The position numbers and the translations under genes are program-made. Shown piece by piece: positions 1 through 8,959 of a DNA stretch of 46,954 bases. The DNA is from an uncultured Bacilli bacterium. Lineage in GTDB: Bacteria > Bacillota_I > Bacilli_A > RF39 > UBA660. The notes under the pieces were generated by a model. The model did not search any database. It saw only the letters and a program-made list of their open reading frames with translations, and was not told the origin of the DNA. Within the stretch, counting starts at the first letter, position 1; every line of letters begins with the position of its first letter. The DNA lies in assembly GCA_944372455.1 (NCBI GenBank), contig CALVZF010000006.1, positions 1 through 46,954 on the forward strand. Reading direction: 5' to 3'.

Positions 1-79
1 TTAGTGTTTTCCAACACTTTATATTTTATACTCAACTATCAGTATACATCCCTATTATTTATATTATCATACCAAAAAC

Positions 80-115
80 AAAAAAACAATCCAAATTGTT
101 TTGAATTGCTTTTTT
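80..115. terminator. Bidirectional rho-independent terminator candidate
   Basis: Six-pair stem (87-92 with 103-108) around a 10-nt loop. On the minus strand it is followed by a T tract (A tract on the plus strand at 81-86), and on the plus strand by T6. It lies just beyond the last gene of the minus-strand secretion locus, so it probably ends that long operon. The rest of 1-180 shows no convincing gene. Confidence 0.5.
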
Positions 116-180
116 ATAAAGAAAACCGAAAACAAGTTTACTATTTAAAATCTGAATTGATTTTAGAGATTTGTGATTTT

Positions 181-894
181 TTAAATTTTATTAGCATGTT
201 TATTTTTTATTGAAAAATAAGTGGCTATTATTAATATAAGTAATATAATTGAAATTGTTACGATAATAGTAATTAAATTATTAGTTAAAAAATCTTTAAT
301 AATTATATCATATCTTTTTTCATTCTTATCAATGCTAAATGAAATGCTCTTATTATCATTTGCTTTTAAAATCCAAGTGTAAGTATTTTCTTTTTCGTCA
401 TATTCATCTGCATTATTATCTGTCACTTTATTATGAAATTTTATATTAACATTAATTTGTTTAACATTAAAATTTTCATCTTCTTCAGAAGCAAAGAAGT
501 CTTGGTGATATCCACTAGCTACTACTGATAACATGTTTCCATACTCATTAATGGAAAGATTGTCAAATAATCTTCCAAATAATAATGATTCTTTATATTC
601 ATCAAAATTATCAAAATTTGCTATAAGTTTAGCCCCAGTACTATCTTCGTTAAATATTTTTTGATCTAATTTATAATATTTAAACCCGGTTAATGATTTA
701 TATTGATAAAAGGTTTGTTCTGGAACTACCTCTAGTGAGTCATTATATACTTTAAGAATATCATTATCTTCTGTAATAACTGACGTTTCTTTTATTCTTT
801 GTTTTGAATCAATTGTTAAATTATAGTCAATGTTACATCCAGTAATAAATATTAACGAACATAATAGTAAAAATAATTTATATTTTTTATTCAT
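181..894 (-). CDS. Membrane lipoprotein with C-terminal anchor, end of T4SS operon
   Basis: I start at the internal ATG (MNKKYKLF) because GGAGG lies 5 nt before it; an upstream in-frame ATG at 927 has no such site. The protein is about 237 aa. It has a lipoprotein signal peptide ending in the lipobox FITGC, so a lipid-modified Cys near residue 20. A hydrophilic, probably beta-rich ectodomain follows, beginning NIDYNLTID. A C-terminal TM helix (about 200-225) and a basic tail end it. It follows the wall-hydrolase gene by 10 nt and is the last cistron of the virB6-prgI-virB4 operon, which suggests an envelope accessory role. No enzyme motif is visible. Function unknown beyond a surface lipoprotein with two membrane attachments. 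Confidence 0.8.
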   Translation of the reverse strand: MNKKYKLFLLLCSLIFITGCNIDYNLTIDSKQRIKETSVITEDNDILKVYNDSLEVVPEQTFYQYKSLTGFKYYKLDQKIFNEDSTGAKLIANFDNFDEYKESLLFGRLFDNLSINEYGNMLSVVASGYHQDFFASEEDENFNVKQINVNIKFHNKVTDNNADEYDEKENTYTWILKANDNKSISFSIDKNEKRYDIIIKDFLTNNLITIIVTISIILLILIIATYFSIKNKHANKI

Positions 895-904
895 AATACC
901 TCCA

Positions 905-3190
905 TTAACTAAATATCCAGATACCATGTCTTACATTACCTAACATATTAGTTTTGATATCATTAAGATCTGTTTCTTTTGTCAAATTTTTACTTCCTGG
1001 ATCATGAACTAAAATTTTTCCATCATTAGTAATTGAAGCTAATACTAAATAGTGACCATGTCCAGATGGATTATATATACCATTTCTTACATTTACTACT
1101 ACCATTTTATTATTTCTTAAAGCTTCAGTTATTATAGTTGCATACTCATCTGGTGTTTTACCAGAAATTTTTTGACTTGATAGATTATACCTACTTAAGA
1201 AAGAAGAATTACTAAATATTTCACTGTTACTTCCTGCCCCATCAACTTTATAATTTCTATAGTCACTACAAATTAAATTAGCAATTGTTGCCGGAGTAAC
1301 ATTTGGATCTCTTAAAGAAGCTACTACCATAGCATAAGAAGTTGGTAAACATCCATAATTTGATACTTTACCACCATCACTAGAATTTGGACAATATGCA
1401 ACATTTGAATAATCTAGTTGATAATAATATACTTTATTATTGTTTTCACTAACTATCATTTGATTAAATACAGAAGTACCACTTTTAATTGCTTCTATAA
1501 ATGGATTAGGATCTACTGCATTATTTCTAGAATTTGTTCCTTCCCTTATTTCAAAATGCAAGTGCGGACCTGTAGAATTACCTGTACTTCCTACTTTTGC
1601 TATTTGTTGTCCTCCTGATACTTGGTCTCCTACCGCTACTAGTAATTCACTGTTATGAGCATACAATGAAAAATAATCATCATTTCCATCATAATCAATA
1701 TCATGAGCTATTACTATATAAAAACCATACGAATTATTAAATTGTGAAGTAACTACTTTTCCTGGAGCAATTGCATACACTGGGCTACCTTGTGGTGCTG
1801 CCATATCTATACCAGAATGATAACTATTAGAGGCTCCAGAAATAGGGTGCGTTCTTCTTCCATAATCAGAAGTAACCCTGTAATCATCAAGTGGTAGTCT
1901 TACTGAACCGCTCATTCCTTGAGTACAATTTGAAGAAAAAGTACTAATTGCATCGCCATAGTGTTCTAACAAAATTTCCTGATAATTTTTACCTTGATTT
2001 GCCAAAGCATTCCATTGCTTTTGATCCGTATCATAAAAATCCAAATAGGCTATATCTCCTGAGGCATCCAAAGCTACTTCTCCAGCTGTAGACTCTACTA
2101 GGGTTCTAATTTTAGAATCTGATGGTAAAGGTTGTTTACTCCAGTTTTTCCCTTCTAAAAAACCAGGAATCATTGTTGCTTCTTGTCCAGATGAACAAAA
2201 TGCACTTTCTCCACCTTTGCAATCGGACCAACAACCTCTATCTGGATCACAATATGCTTGATCATCAGTACAAGCTCTTATTGAAATTACACTTTGTCCA
2301 TTTATTTGTTGAATTTCTCCTATTCCATAACTATTAGGCATAGCCTTAGCACGTGTTAATAGGAAACTTCTAGCAGCAACTGCTTGAGCCTTAATAGCTT
2401 CATCACTTACTGTATCACCTACTTCTTGATAAACTACTCCTAGAACATATTTTTCCAAATCTATTAATTCTGTGTCTACAGGTGATCTATCATGTGGAGA
2501 GAAATGTCCACATTTTAAAAGCTGTACTTTAAGGTCTGAATAAGTCTGTCCATTAATAGTATATTGACATACACCATTATTTCCATAAATATTTTTTTGG
2601 GTACATGGAAAAGAACTTGCTAATATTTTCATTTCCTCATAAATTTCATCTTTTCTTTTATCTTTATCTTCATAACCTTTTAGTAATTTATTATAAGGGT
2701 CAGACTCTAAAAAAGTTCCTTTGACATATGTCTGATATACATCATCGCCTTGTTTAATTTTTTTAATAAGTTTTTTTAAATCTGGAATTAATTCTCCATA
2801 TGGTATATCTTCTACTTCCGTATTTTCTATTGTTTCTTCATCTTCTCCATAATTTAAATTTTGTTCAGAAAAAAATTGATAATAGTACATAATCGTTGAT
2901 GTTACTAATTTCGCATTCTCACAAGTTAAAGTTGTATCATCAAGTTTTCTATAAAATACTTCTTCATCAGTACTATATCCATTAAAAGTTATAAAATTAG
3001 TGAATCTTTCCCAAAAGTTAGAAGCACCTTCTTTTATTTCTCTAGCATAATAAACTGGGGTTATAATTACAACTACTACTGCAATTATCCCAAGAACATA
3101 AGGAAGAGCAGGCAATATGACAGAAGCAGCAATAGCCATAATTTTCTTTTTTAGTGCTTGTTTGACTGCTTGTTTAGCTACTTCTTTCAT
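905..3190 (-). CDS. Trifunctional cell-wall hydrolase: SpoIID + M23 + C39-like peptidase
   Basis: 761 aa, GGAGG 7 nt before the ATG. After a basic N-terminus there is a TM helix at about 18-48, then three extracytoplasmic domains. (1) A SpoIID/LytB-type domain at about 240-420 with the motif EAIKAQAVAARS; this family cleaves glycan strands. (2) An M23/LytM endopeptidase at about 430-560 with zinc ligands H458 and D462 (HSGID), H512 (YAH) and H543/H545 (HLHFE). (3) A C39-like papain-fold domain at about 595-758 with C614, H713 and D730. In Gram-positive T4SS a wall hydrolase (VirB1/PrgK-like) opens the peptidoglycan for the channel, and the place of this gene directly after virB4 fits that job. 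The three-domain combination is unusual. The C39-like domain could be a peptidase that matures a substrate rather than a wall enzyme. Confidence 0.9.
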   Translation of the reverse strand: MKEVAKQAVKQALKKKIMAIAASVILPALPYVLGIIAVVVVIITPVYYAREIKEGASNFWERFTNFITFNGYSTDEEVFYRKLDDTTLTCENAKLVTSTIMYYYQFFSEQNLNYGEDEETIENTEVEDIPYGELIPDLKKLIKKIKQGDDVYQTYVKGTFLESDPYNKLLKGYEDKDKRKDEIYEEMKILASSFPCTQKNIYGNNGVCQYTINGQTYSDLKVQLLKCGHFSPHDRSPVDTELIDLEKYVLGVVYQEVGDTVSDEAIKAQAVAARSFLLTRAKAMPNSYGIGEIQQINGQSVISIRACTDDQAYCDPDRGCWSDCKGGESAFCSSGQEATMIPGFLEGKNWSKQPLPSDSKIRTLVESTAGEVALDASGDIAYLDFYDTDQKQWNALANQGKNYQEILLEHYGDAISTFSSNCTQGMSGSVRLPLDDYRVTSDYGRRTHPISGASNSYHSGIDMAAPQGSPVYAIAPGKVVTSQFNNSYGFYIVIAHDIDYDGNDDYFSLYAHNSELLVAVGDQVSGGQQIAKVGSTGNSTGPHLHFEIREGTNSRNNAVDPNPFIEAIKSGTSVFNQMIVSENNNKVYYYQLDYSNVAYCPNSSDGGKVSNYGCLPTSYAMVVASLRDPNVTPATIANLICSDYRNYKVDGAGSNSEIFSNSSFLSRYNLSSQKISGKTPDEYATIITEALRNNKMVVVNVRNGIYNPSGHGHYLVLASITNDGKILVHDPGSKNLTKETDLNDIKTNMLGNVRHGIWIFS

Positions 3191-3215
3191 ATTTTACCTC
3201 CTTAATACTTAGCTA

Positions 3216-5000
3216 TTAGAAACCTCCTGCGCTTCCAAATGATTCTAATTCTTTTTCAGAAGCTATAATATTTACTTGCATACGTCTACTTCCACAAACA
3301 AATAAGGCTTCTCCTTGATTATATCTTTTGATACTATCTTTTTCATTATCATTTAAATCAATTAATTTTGCTAAATCATCAGTTGCTTGTTTTCTTAATC
3401 CCATAATAATGTAATATGCGGCATTATCAAATATAGCTTTTCCTTGCGTTATTATTGATGGATCAGAAAAATCGGTTGGTTGTTGAGTACTAATTATTGT
3501 ACCTGTATTATATTTTCTTGCACGTCTTTGTACTTGTGCTAAAAAATCTGCTCCCAATACGTTATTACCTGAAAGTAATATATGCGCTTCATCTACTGAT
3601 AAAATCGTATTTACATTTTTATCTAAACATAATCCCCATGCATATTTTAATACATTAAAGAATAAAGCGTTTCTAATATTGTTATCTGAATTCATTAATT
3701 CTTTTAAATTGAATACAATAAATTGAGAGTTTCTTTGTATAGTTGTATGACCTCCAAAATAAAATCTAAGTTCATTAGTTAAAGGTCTAACTTTAATTTC
3801 TAGTTGCTCCATTATATCTCTTTCCCTAGTTTTTTCATTCATTGAAAGTAATCTTCCTTTAATAGTTTCATAAACATCTGCAAAAACTGGAAAATCTTTT
3901 GAAGTGAATTTAGAAAAATCTGTATTATAGTCAATTCCAAATCGTTTATATGTATCTTGAACAATTTCACTAAACATTGTTAGTACATCTTCTGTTATAT
4001 CAGGTGAATAATATCTCATAAATGCTTTTAAAAATTGAAGAGTCTTGGTAAGTACTGTATAACCTAATCCTTGACTTAGTTCTTCTTCATCAGCATCAAC
4101 AATTACTTCTAATGGATTTATCATACCGAATTCTCCACCCTTACCAAGATCTACTAAATCTGCTCCATAGGCCTTACCCATACTACCAATTTCATCTTCT
4201 GGATCAATTGCAACTATTTGAGCATCATTTCTTATATGAGACCTTAAAATAATTTTAGCAGTTGTTGACTTACCACTACCAGATGTACCTAAAATGATCA
4301 TATTAGCATTATTTCTATTATGCTCTTTTTTTATTTGATATAAAAATTGATTAAATAATACAACTCCACCAGAAAAATCTACTCCTAAAAGGCAAGATAA
4401 TCCCGGATCTTTAATACTATCAAATATAAATGGATACATAGCTGCCATTGTAACTGAAGGAATTGGTGTACCTATTCTTTGTTCTATGTCTTGATTTGGA
4501 AAAATAGGAAGTATTGATTTTAAAACTTTTTCTTGTTCAAATCTTAATACCGTAGACCCTAATTCCATTGCTTCAAGATAATTTTTAACTTGAACTTTTT
4601 TTGTCTCTAATTCTTCTCTAGTATCAGCAGTAATCATTATGTGCATTTGGAAATCAAAGATTTTAGCTTGTGATGCAGCTAACATTTGAATAAAATATTC
4701 TAATGAATTTATATCTTGTCTTATTCTTTCTTGAATAGTTTTATCATTTTCTTCTTGATATCTTTGTTTTAAATCAGCAATTTCTTTATTTAACATCTTT
4801 GAAATAACTGAAAAAGGTAAAGGCAAATGCTTAATTACTATCTTTATACCAGACATATTTGTAAGATTTGATAAATATCCTGCTTGAATAAATTTAGGAT
4901 ATGAAATTATTGTCAAAATAGTAGCATATTTATCACTGATTACAAAATCCCCTGGATTAAATTGTAAGCCTTTTGGCGCTAATTCACTTTTTAGTCTCAT
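3216..5000 (-). CDS. virB4: VirB4-family T4SS ATPase, C-terminal (motor) part
   Basis: 594 aa. AAA-type conjugation ATPase domain with Walker A GTSGSGKST (238-246), Walker B LSVDEAH (D470, E471) and the downstream STQQPTDF segment seen in VirB4/TraC proteins. Residues 1-200 look like the second half of the VirB4 N-terminal domain. The gene overlaps the preceding 180-aa cistron by 4 nt (ATGA), so the two are translationally coupled and together make about 774 aa, the length of one ordinary VirB4. VirB4 powers pilin handling and substrate transport at the inner face of the T4SS channel. All ATPase residues are intact. Confidence 0.92.
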   Translation of the reverse strand: MRLKSELAPKGLQFNPGDFVISDKYATILTIISYPKFIQAGYLSNLTNMSGIKIVIKHLPLPFSVISKMLNKEIADLKQRYQEENDKTIQERIRQDINSLEYFIQMLAASQAKIFDFQMHIMITADTREELETKKVQVKNYLEAMELGSTVLRFEQEKVLKSILPIFPNQDIEQRIGTPIPSVTMAAMYPFIFDSIKDPGLSCLLGVDFSGGVVLFNQFLYQIKKEHNRNNANMIILGTSGSGKSTTAKIILRSHIRNDAQIVAIDPEDEIGSMGKAYGADLVDLGKGGEFGMINPLEVIVDADEEELSQGLGYTVLTKTLQFLKAFMRYYSPDITEDVLTMFSEIVQDTYKRFGIDYNTDFSKFTSKDFPVFADVYETIKGRLLSMNEKTRERDIMEQLEIKVRPLTNELRFYFGGHTTIQRNSQFIVFNLKELMNSDNNIRNALFFNVLKYAWGLCLDKNVNTILSVDEAHILLSGNNVLGADFLAQVQRRARKYNTGTIISTQQPTDFSDPSIITQGKAIFDNAAYYIIMGLRKQATDDLAKLIDLNDNEKDSIKRYNQGEALFVCGSRRMQVNIIASEKELESFGSAGGF

Positions 5001-5539
5001 CCTGGCATCACCGCTCCAAACTCAGTAGAACTTCCTCCATTTAGAAAGTTATCCATCAATACTCTTAAATCTTCATTAGAAGTTTGTGCTGCTGCTAAAC
5101 CACAGCTTGCTAAATTATTTATTAGAAGTCTAATTCTTTTTTGAATTGTATCATCATTTTTTTCTCTAAATAGTAAGTAGTATTCTGTATCTACTACATT
5201 ATTTGCAGTATACATATTTGCTTTTTCAATATCTTCCATTATCAGTTTTCTTACATGTTGCTTTTGTGTTTGGTTATATAATAACTGCAATTGTGATAAA
5301 TATAATGAAATATCTACTGGTCTATCTGCAGATATTATCCAAAATTCAAAATCTAAAAGATTATATAAATTTTTTAGTGCAATTAAAACTGCATCTTGAC
5401 TTGCTTGATCAAGTATAAAAATATTTCTAGGTCTAATTTTTACTCCTGTCACTTTCCATTTATTATCTAGTATTATCATACCATTCATAATGGAATTTAT
5501 TGGTAACCAATCTTCAGTATATTTACTGTTTGTCGCCAT
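4997..5539 (-). CDS. VirB4 N-terminal domain / TraC-like protein as separate cistron
   Basis: 180 aa, soluble, no Walker motif. Its place between PrgI and the motor part of VirB4, and a combined length matching a full VirB4, indicate that it is the detached N-terminal region of VirB4; it resembles the small TraC-like proteins that sit beside PrgI and VirB4 in other Gram-positive clusters. It overlaps prgI by 17 nt and the downstream motor gene by 4 nt. The ribosome site is weak, which fits coupling to prgI translation. The family call rests on context more than on clear motifs. Confidence 0.7.
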   Translation of the reverse strand: MATNSKYTEDWLPINSIMNGMIILDNKWKVTGVKIRPRNIFILDQASQDAVLIALKNLYNLLDFEFWIISADRPVDISLYLSQLQLLYNQTQKQHVRKLIMEDIEKANMYTANNVVDTEYYLLFREKNDDTIQKRIRLLINNLASCGLAAAQTSNEDLRVLMDNFLNGGSSTEFGAVMPG

Positions 5540-5840
5540 CTTTAATACACCAACCTTTCCAAACGTAATTTCTTCTATGATTCAAATAATGATAAATGCC
5601 CATTATGAGGACTAATACATTATGATGATTTGGTACGGGAGCAACTAATAGTGTAGCTATTGCCCCTGGAAGTAATACTAAGATTATAGTCCATAGATTA
5701 CTTGTACCTACTATTACTAATAGTAAAAGACTTATTCCTAATCCAGCACCAAATATACCTAAATCAATCGGTCTAAAAAAGTTAAAAATTAATTGTCCTT
5801 TTTTTGAATTTGCTGGAATTAAATATCCACTATTTAACAT
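5523..5840 (-). CDS. PrgI-family T4SS membrane protein (VirB3-like)
   Basis: 105 aa. A short N-terminus with the segment FNFFRPIDLGIFGAG leads into two adjacent hydrophobic helices (about 27-47 and 50-68). A further amphipathic stretch and a basic C-terminus (HRRNYVWKGW) follow. This is the layout of PrgI/VirB3-type proteins, small two-TM subunits that dock VirB4 at the membrane. It lies immediately upstream of the split virB4, overlapping it, which is the usual Gram-positive order. Confidence 0.85.
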   Translation of the reverse strand: MLNSGYLIPANSKKGQLIFNFFRPIDLGIFGAGLGISLLLLVIVGTSNLWTIILVLLPGAIATLLVAPVPNHHNVLVLIMGIYHYLNHRRNYVWKGWCIKDGDKQ

Positions 5841-5857
5841 CTTCTAATCAACTCCTT

Positions 5858-7648
5858 TTACTTAATATAATTTTGAACATCTTCGTTTTTCTCATTTACA
5901 GTTTCATATAGATCCATTTTATCTTGAATTTTAGCATTAGTTGTATCACTTGCACGTAACTTTTCATGTGCGTTTTTAAAATTATTATAAACACTTTCAG
6001 CAGTACCAGCCATTCTACTAGCTTCTACAAATGAATTATATGCTATTTTAATATCTTTTTCACTTTGATTTAATTGTGCAGATATATTAGCGTGATTTGT
6101 AGCGTAATTTGAATCACTAGGGTTCATATTTTGTAGCTGTGTTTGAAGTTGAGTTCGCTTAGTTACTTGGGCTTTATATTCTTGTTCTGCTACCATTTTC
6201 ATATTTTGTGCAGAATACATTGCTTTCTTAGCATTATTAGTTTTATCCATAGATTCCATAAATTTTGTAGCATTTTTACCACCTTTAAATGGATTACCCC
6301 CACTATTAAATGTATTGTAAATTTCTTCTCCTTTTTTTAAATCGCTATCCCTATCTTTTACTTCTGCTCTTGCTTTAGATCGTTCTAATCTTTGTTTTGC
6401 CATATCTTTAAATTGATCCTTAAATCCTGTTTCGCGTCCTGCAGCAAAAGAATTTCCTCTTGCTTTTGATACAAGGCCTCCAGCTACTCCTCCAATTTGA
6501 CTTTTAACTTTTGTAGCTCCTGCTGCAACTGCTCCTGTAGCAAGACCTGCTAATTTTCCAGCAAATGGTATATCTTTTACTTTCTTTAATGGATTTAAAC
6601 TAAATGAGTTTGTATCACCTTTAATACCAAGTATATCTTTTATTAAATCAGGTGCTTGTTTTGCAAAAGCAAGTAATCCTAAAATAAGAGCTACTAAAAC
6701 AAGTGGGTTTTCTTGAGTATGTGCTTGAACAGTTGGATCTTTTATTAAATTTGTTATCATGAAAACAGTAAGAGAAATTATAAGTATTCTAGTAAACAAA
6801 TCTAAATAAGTAAGTGCGGTTATTTTGACCCACTTAGAAAAAGAGCCATCTTTACTAGAGCTAGGACTTATATAACTCATAATTGGTATTGGTGCTATTA
6901 ACTCTAAAAAGGCAAGCTTAACCACACGTGTTCCTAAATCTATACAAAAACTAACCAACATGAAAGCTACAATACCACCAGTAATTGTAGATATAATAAA
7001 GTTATAATTAAATAAATATTCATCTCCTGAAGATGCATTCAAACAATCATTTTTATTATAATCTGATATTTTATATAGCGTTCCTTCATACAACCCATTT
7101 TGAATTGTATCAAATTGTGAAGCACAAGCTTGTTCTTCACCACTTAAAGAGCCAAAATCAACCGCTTCTTCATTTTTAGAAATAAAACCATTAAAAGTAC
7201 TAATTGCCATTATTCCTCCAGCCTGACTATCATTGACAGAAGAATAATCTATATTAAAAAACACTTTAGGAATTGCATCTGCAATTGGTTTTTGTACTTC
7301 GTATGCCATATTAAATATAATAGGAACTGCTACTGTAAGACAAAGCATTATAGCAGCTCTAGTGGTTATTTTTCCTAATCCCTTTTCTTTATCGTTTATA
7401 GTTTCTGGACTAACCATCATTGTAAGTAAACTAAAGCCTAACTTAAACAACATATATATACCAATAAATATATATATTCTACTAGCTAAAATCTGTATTA
7501 AAGTTTGTCCATCTCCTGTGGTTGGATCAAATAACCTTACTTCTTGTATTTGCCTAAATAAACTATATAAACCTGAAATAAGACTATATACAACGACATC
7601 GAGACTAAAAAGTAAAAATCTCACTCCATCTACTAAAAACTTTAACAT
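5858..7648 (-). CDS. VirB6/TrbL-like polytopic T4SS channel protein
   Basis: 596 aa with GAGGTGA before the ATG. The N-terminal 340 residues carry at least five to six TM helices (about 5-30, 55-78, 95-115, 215-240, 280-300, 315-332). An extracytoplasmic loop at 125-210 has two Cys. A Gly/Ala-rich hinge follows (about 363-395) and then a 200-residue charged, probably coiled-coil cytoplasmic tail. The arrangement matches VirB6/TrbL proteins of Gram-positive T4SS, which form the inner-membrane part of the channel. It starts 22 nt after the 290-aa pilin gene, so it is probably transcribed with it and with prgI and virB4. Confidence 0.85.
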   Translation of the reverse strand: MLKFLVDGVRFLLFSLDVVVYSLISGLYSLFRQIQEVRLFDPTTGDGQTLIQILASRIYIFIGIYMLFKLGFSLLTMMVSPETINDKEKGLGKITTRAAIMLCLTVAVPIIFNMAYEVQKPIADAIPKVFFNIDYSSVNDSQAGGIMAISTFNGFISKNEEAVDFGSLSGEEQACASQFDTIQNGLYEGTLYKISDYNKNDCLNASSGDEYLFNYNFIISTITGGIVAFMLVSFCIDLGTRVVKLAFLELIAPIPIMSYISPSSSKDGSFSKWVKITALTYLDLFTRILIISLTVFMITNLIKDPTVQAHTQENPLVLVALILGLLAFAKQAPDLIKDILGIKGDTNSFSLNPLKKVKDIPFAGKLAGLATGAVAAGATKVKSQIGGVAGGLVSKARGNSFAAGRETGFKDQFKDMAKQRLERSKARAEVKDRDSDLKKGEEIYNTFNSGGNPFKGGKNATKFMESMDKTNNAKKAMYSAQNMKMVAEQEYKAQVTKRTQLQTQLQNMNPSDSNYATNHANISAQLNQSEKDIKIAYNSFVEASRMAGTAESVYNNFKNAHEKLRASDTTNAKIQDKMDLYETVNEKNEDVQNYIK

Positions 7649-7670
7649 AACTCACCTCAATCTAAAGTAA

Positions 7671-8014
7671 TCATCTAAAACCACAAGTACTCCATGTACT
7701 ATTAATAAAACCTAGTACAAGATTTACTAATATTGGTAAAAAGAAAAATATTACTGCTATTATTATTCTTTTTACAAAAGTACCTTGGGCTTTCTTTATA
7801 GCATCCTGATCGGATGCAGCAACAGCTTTGGTAAAATCTATTGTTCCTAATACTATTAGTAAAACGATTATAGCTATACTCATATATGTTAATATTTGAT
7901 TTATTACATCTCTTAATCCATCACTTATAACATCTTCACATGTTAAACTTGTATCACCTTGATCCCCCATTATATCTCCATCAAGTGCTTCCCCTGTTAG
8001 TGTATCTCTATCAC
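7671..8014. repeat. 344-bp direct repeat, copy 1 (pilin module end)
   Basis: Matches 8616-8959 without gaps. I count 11 mismatches in 344 positions (97%). Identity begins exactly at the stop codon and ends at the boundary between the pilin module and the divergent N-terminal domain. This indicates a recent duplication or continuing gene conversion limited to the pilin module. Confidence 0.95.
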
Positions 8015-8543
8015 CATCTGATTGTTCATCTGATTGTTCATCTTCAGTCGCAACAGGATTTGGATTTAGATTACCATTTATAAAGGTAAAATCACCTTGA
8101 ATTGATGAACTTTTTTTTATTGTTTCAATTTGTGAATCATTTGTATATAACCAAGCATAGCGTTCACCTTTTGATTCTGCCAGAAACAATTTATCTGGAC
8201 ATTTTTTGACAGAAGACACATAAACTTTTCCAACAATATCAGAAGCCCCATCATCATTAATTGGTTTATAGGGATTATTTCTTCCATCATTTTCCCAGTT
8301 TTTCAATTTAACTTCTTTTGATTCCTTACCATTTATATAAATACTTGATTTTACTTCATTTTTTGAATAGTCAATTTTTAATAATTGTTGATTCCCTTCA
8401 GTATCATTTATTATATATTCGCAACAATTATTTTCAAATTTGCACGCTTCTTTTGCATATACATTTTCTTTTAAGCTTAGAAATAATACTATTGTTAAAA
8501 TAATTTTAATTATATATTTTTTTCTATCCATAATTACATTCAT
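7671..8543 (-). CDS. VirB2/TrbC-like pilin with secreted N-terminal domain (290 aa)
   Basis: Signal peptide ending VYA, then a Cys-containing extracellular domain (NNCCEY, CPDK) up to about residue 190. The C-terminus is a two-TM VirB2/T4SS-pilin module with the loop motif IKKAQGTFVKR and a Cys at each end (LTCEDV and STCGF). Two starts compete: the first ATG has GAGG only 4 nt away, while the ATG at 8531 gives the N-terminus that aligns with the paralog (MDRKKYIIK against MKNIKNFIF). I keep the longer form. Its last 344 bp are almost identical to those of the next gene upstream. It probably heads the virB6-prgI-virB4 operon. Confidence 0.8.
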   Translation of the reverse strand: MNVIMDRKKYIIKIILTIVLFLSLKENVYAKEACKFENNCCEYIINDTEGNQQLLKIDYSKNEVKSSIYINGKESKEVKLKNWENDGRNNPYKPINDDGASDIVGKVYVSSVKKCPDKLFLAESKGERYAWLYTNDSQIETIKKSSSIQGDFTFINGNLNPNPVATEDEQSDEQSDGDRDTLTGEALDGDIMGDQGDTSLTCEDVISDGLRDVINQILTYMSIAIIVLLIVLGTIDFTKAVAASDQDAIKKAQGTFVKRIIIAVIFFFLPILVNLVLGFINSTWSTCGFR

Positions 8544-8567
8544 CCTCTAAATATACAATATTAATAC

Positions 8568-8576
8568 ATTATAACA
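8568..8576 (-). promoter_or_regulatory. Extended -10 promoter of the 290-aa pilin / virB6 operon
   Basis: Reading the minus strand, TGTTATAAT, a perfect extended -10, lies about 25 nt upstream of the start. No good -35 is visible. The flanking bases (TTATGTTATAATGTATTA) recur upstream of cpaB. Confidence 0.6.
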
Positions 8577-8615
8577 TAATTATTTATATTTTTATATTTT
8601 TTTTAATGTAATTTA

Positions 8616-8959
8616 TCATCTAAAACCACAAGTACTCCATGTACTATTAATAAAACCTAGTACAAGATTTACTAATATTGGTAAAAAGAAAAATATTACT
8701 GCTATTATTATTCTTTTTACAAAAGTACCTTGTGCTTTCTTTATAGCATCCTGATCGGATGCAGCAACGGCTTTAGTAAAATCTATTGTACCTAGTACTA
8801 TTAGTAAAACAACTATAGCTATACTCATATATGTTAATATTTGATTTATTACATCTCTTAATCCATCACTTATAACATCTTCACACGTTAAATTTGTATC
8901 ACCTTGATCCCCCATTATATCTCCATCAAGTGCTTCTCCTGTTAGAGTATCTCTATCAC
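8616..8959. repeat. 344-bp direct repeat, copy 2 (pilin module end)
   Basis: Partner of 7671-8014, same orientation, ungapped, about 97% identical. The centre-to-centre distance is 945 bp. Homologous recombination between the copies would fuse the two genes and delete one N-terminal domain. Confidence 0.95.

Noticed and set aside
4-213. Open frame of 69 codons at the left edge
   Set aside because: Low-complexity AT-rich translation, no ribosome site, overlaps the end of a well-supported lipoprotein gene on the other strand and a terminator hairpin.
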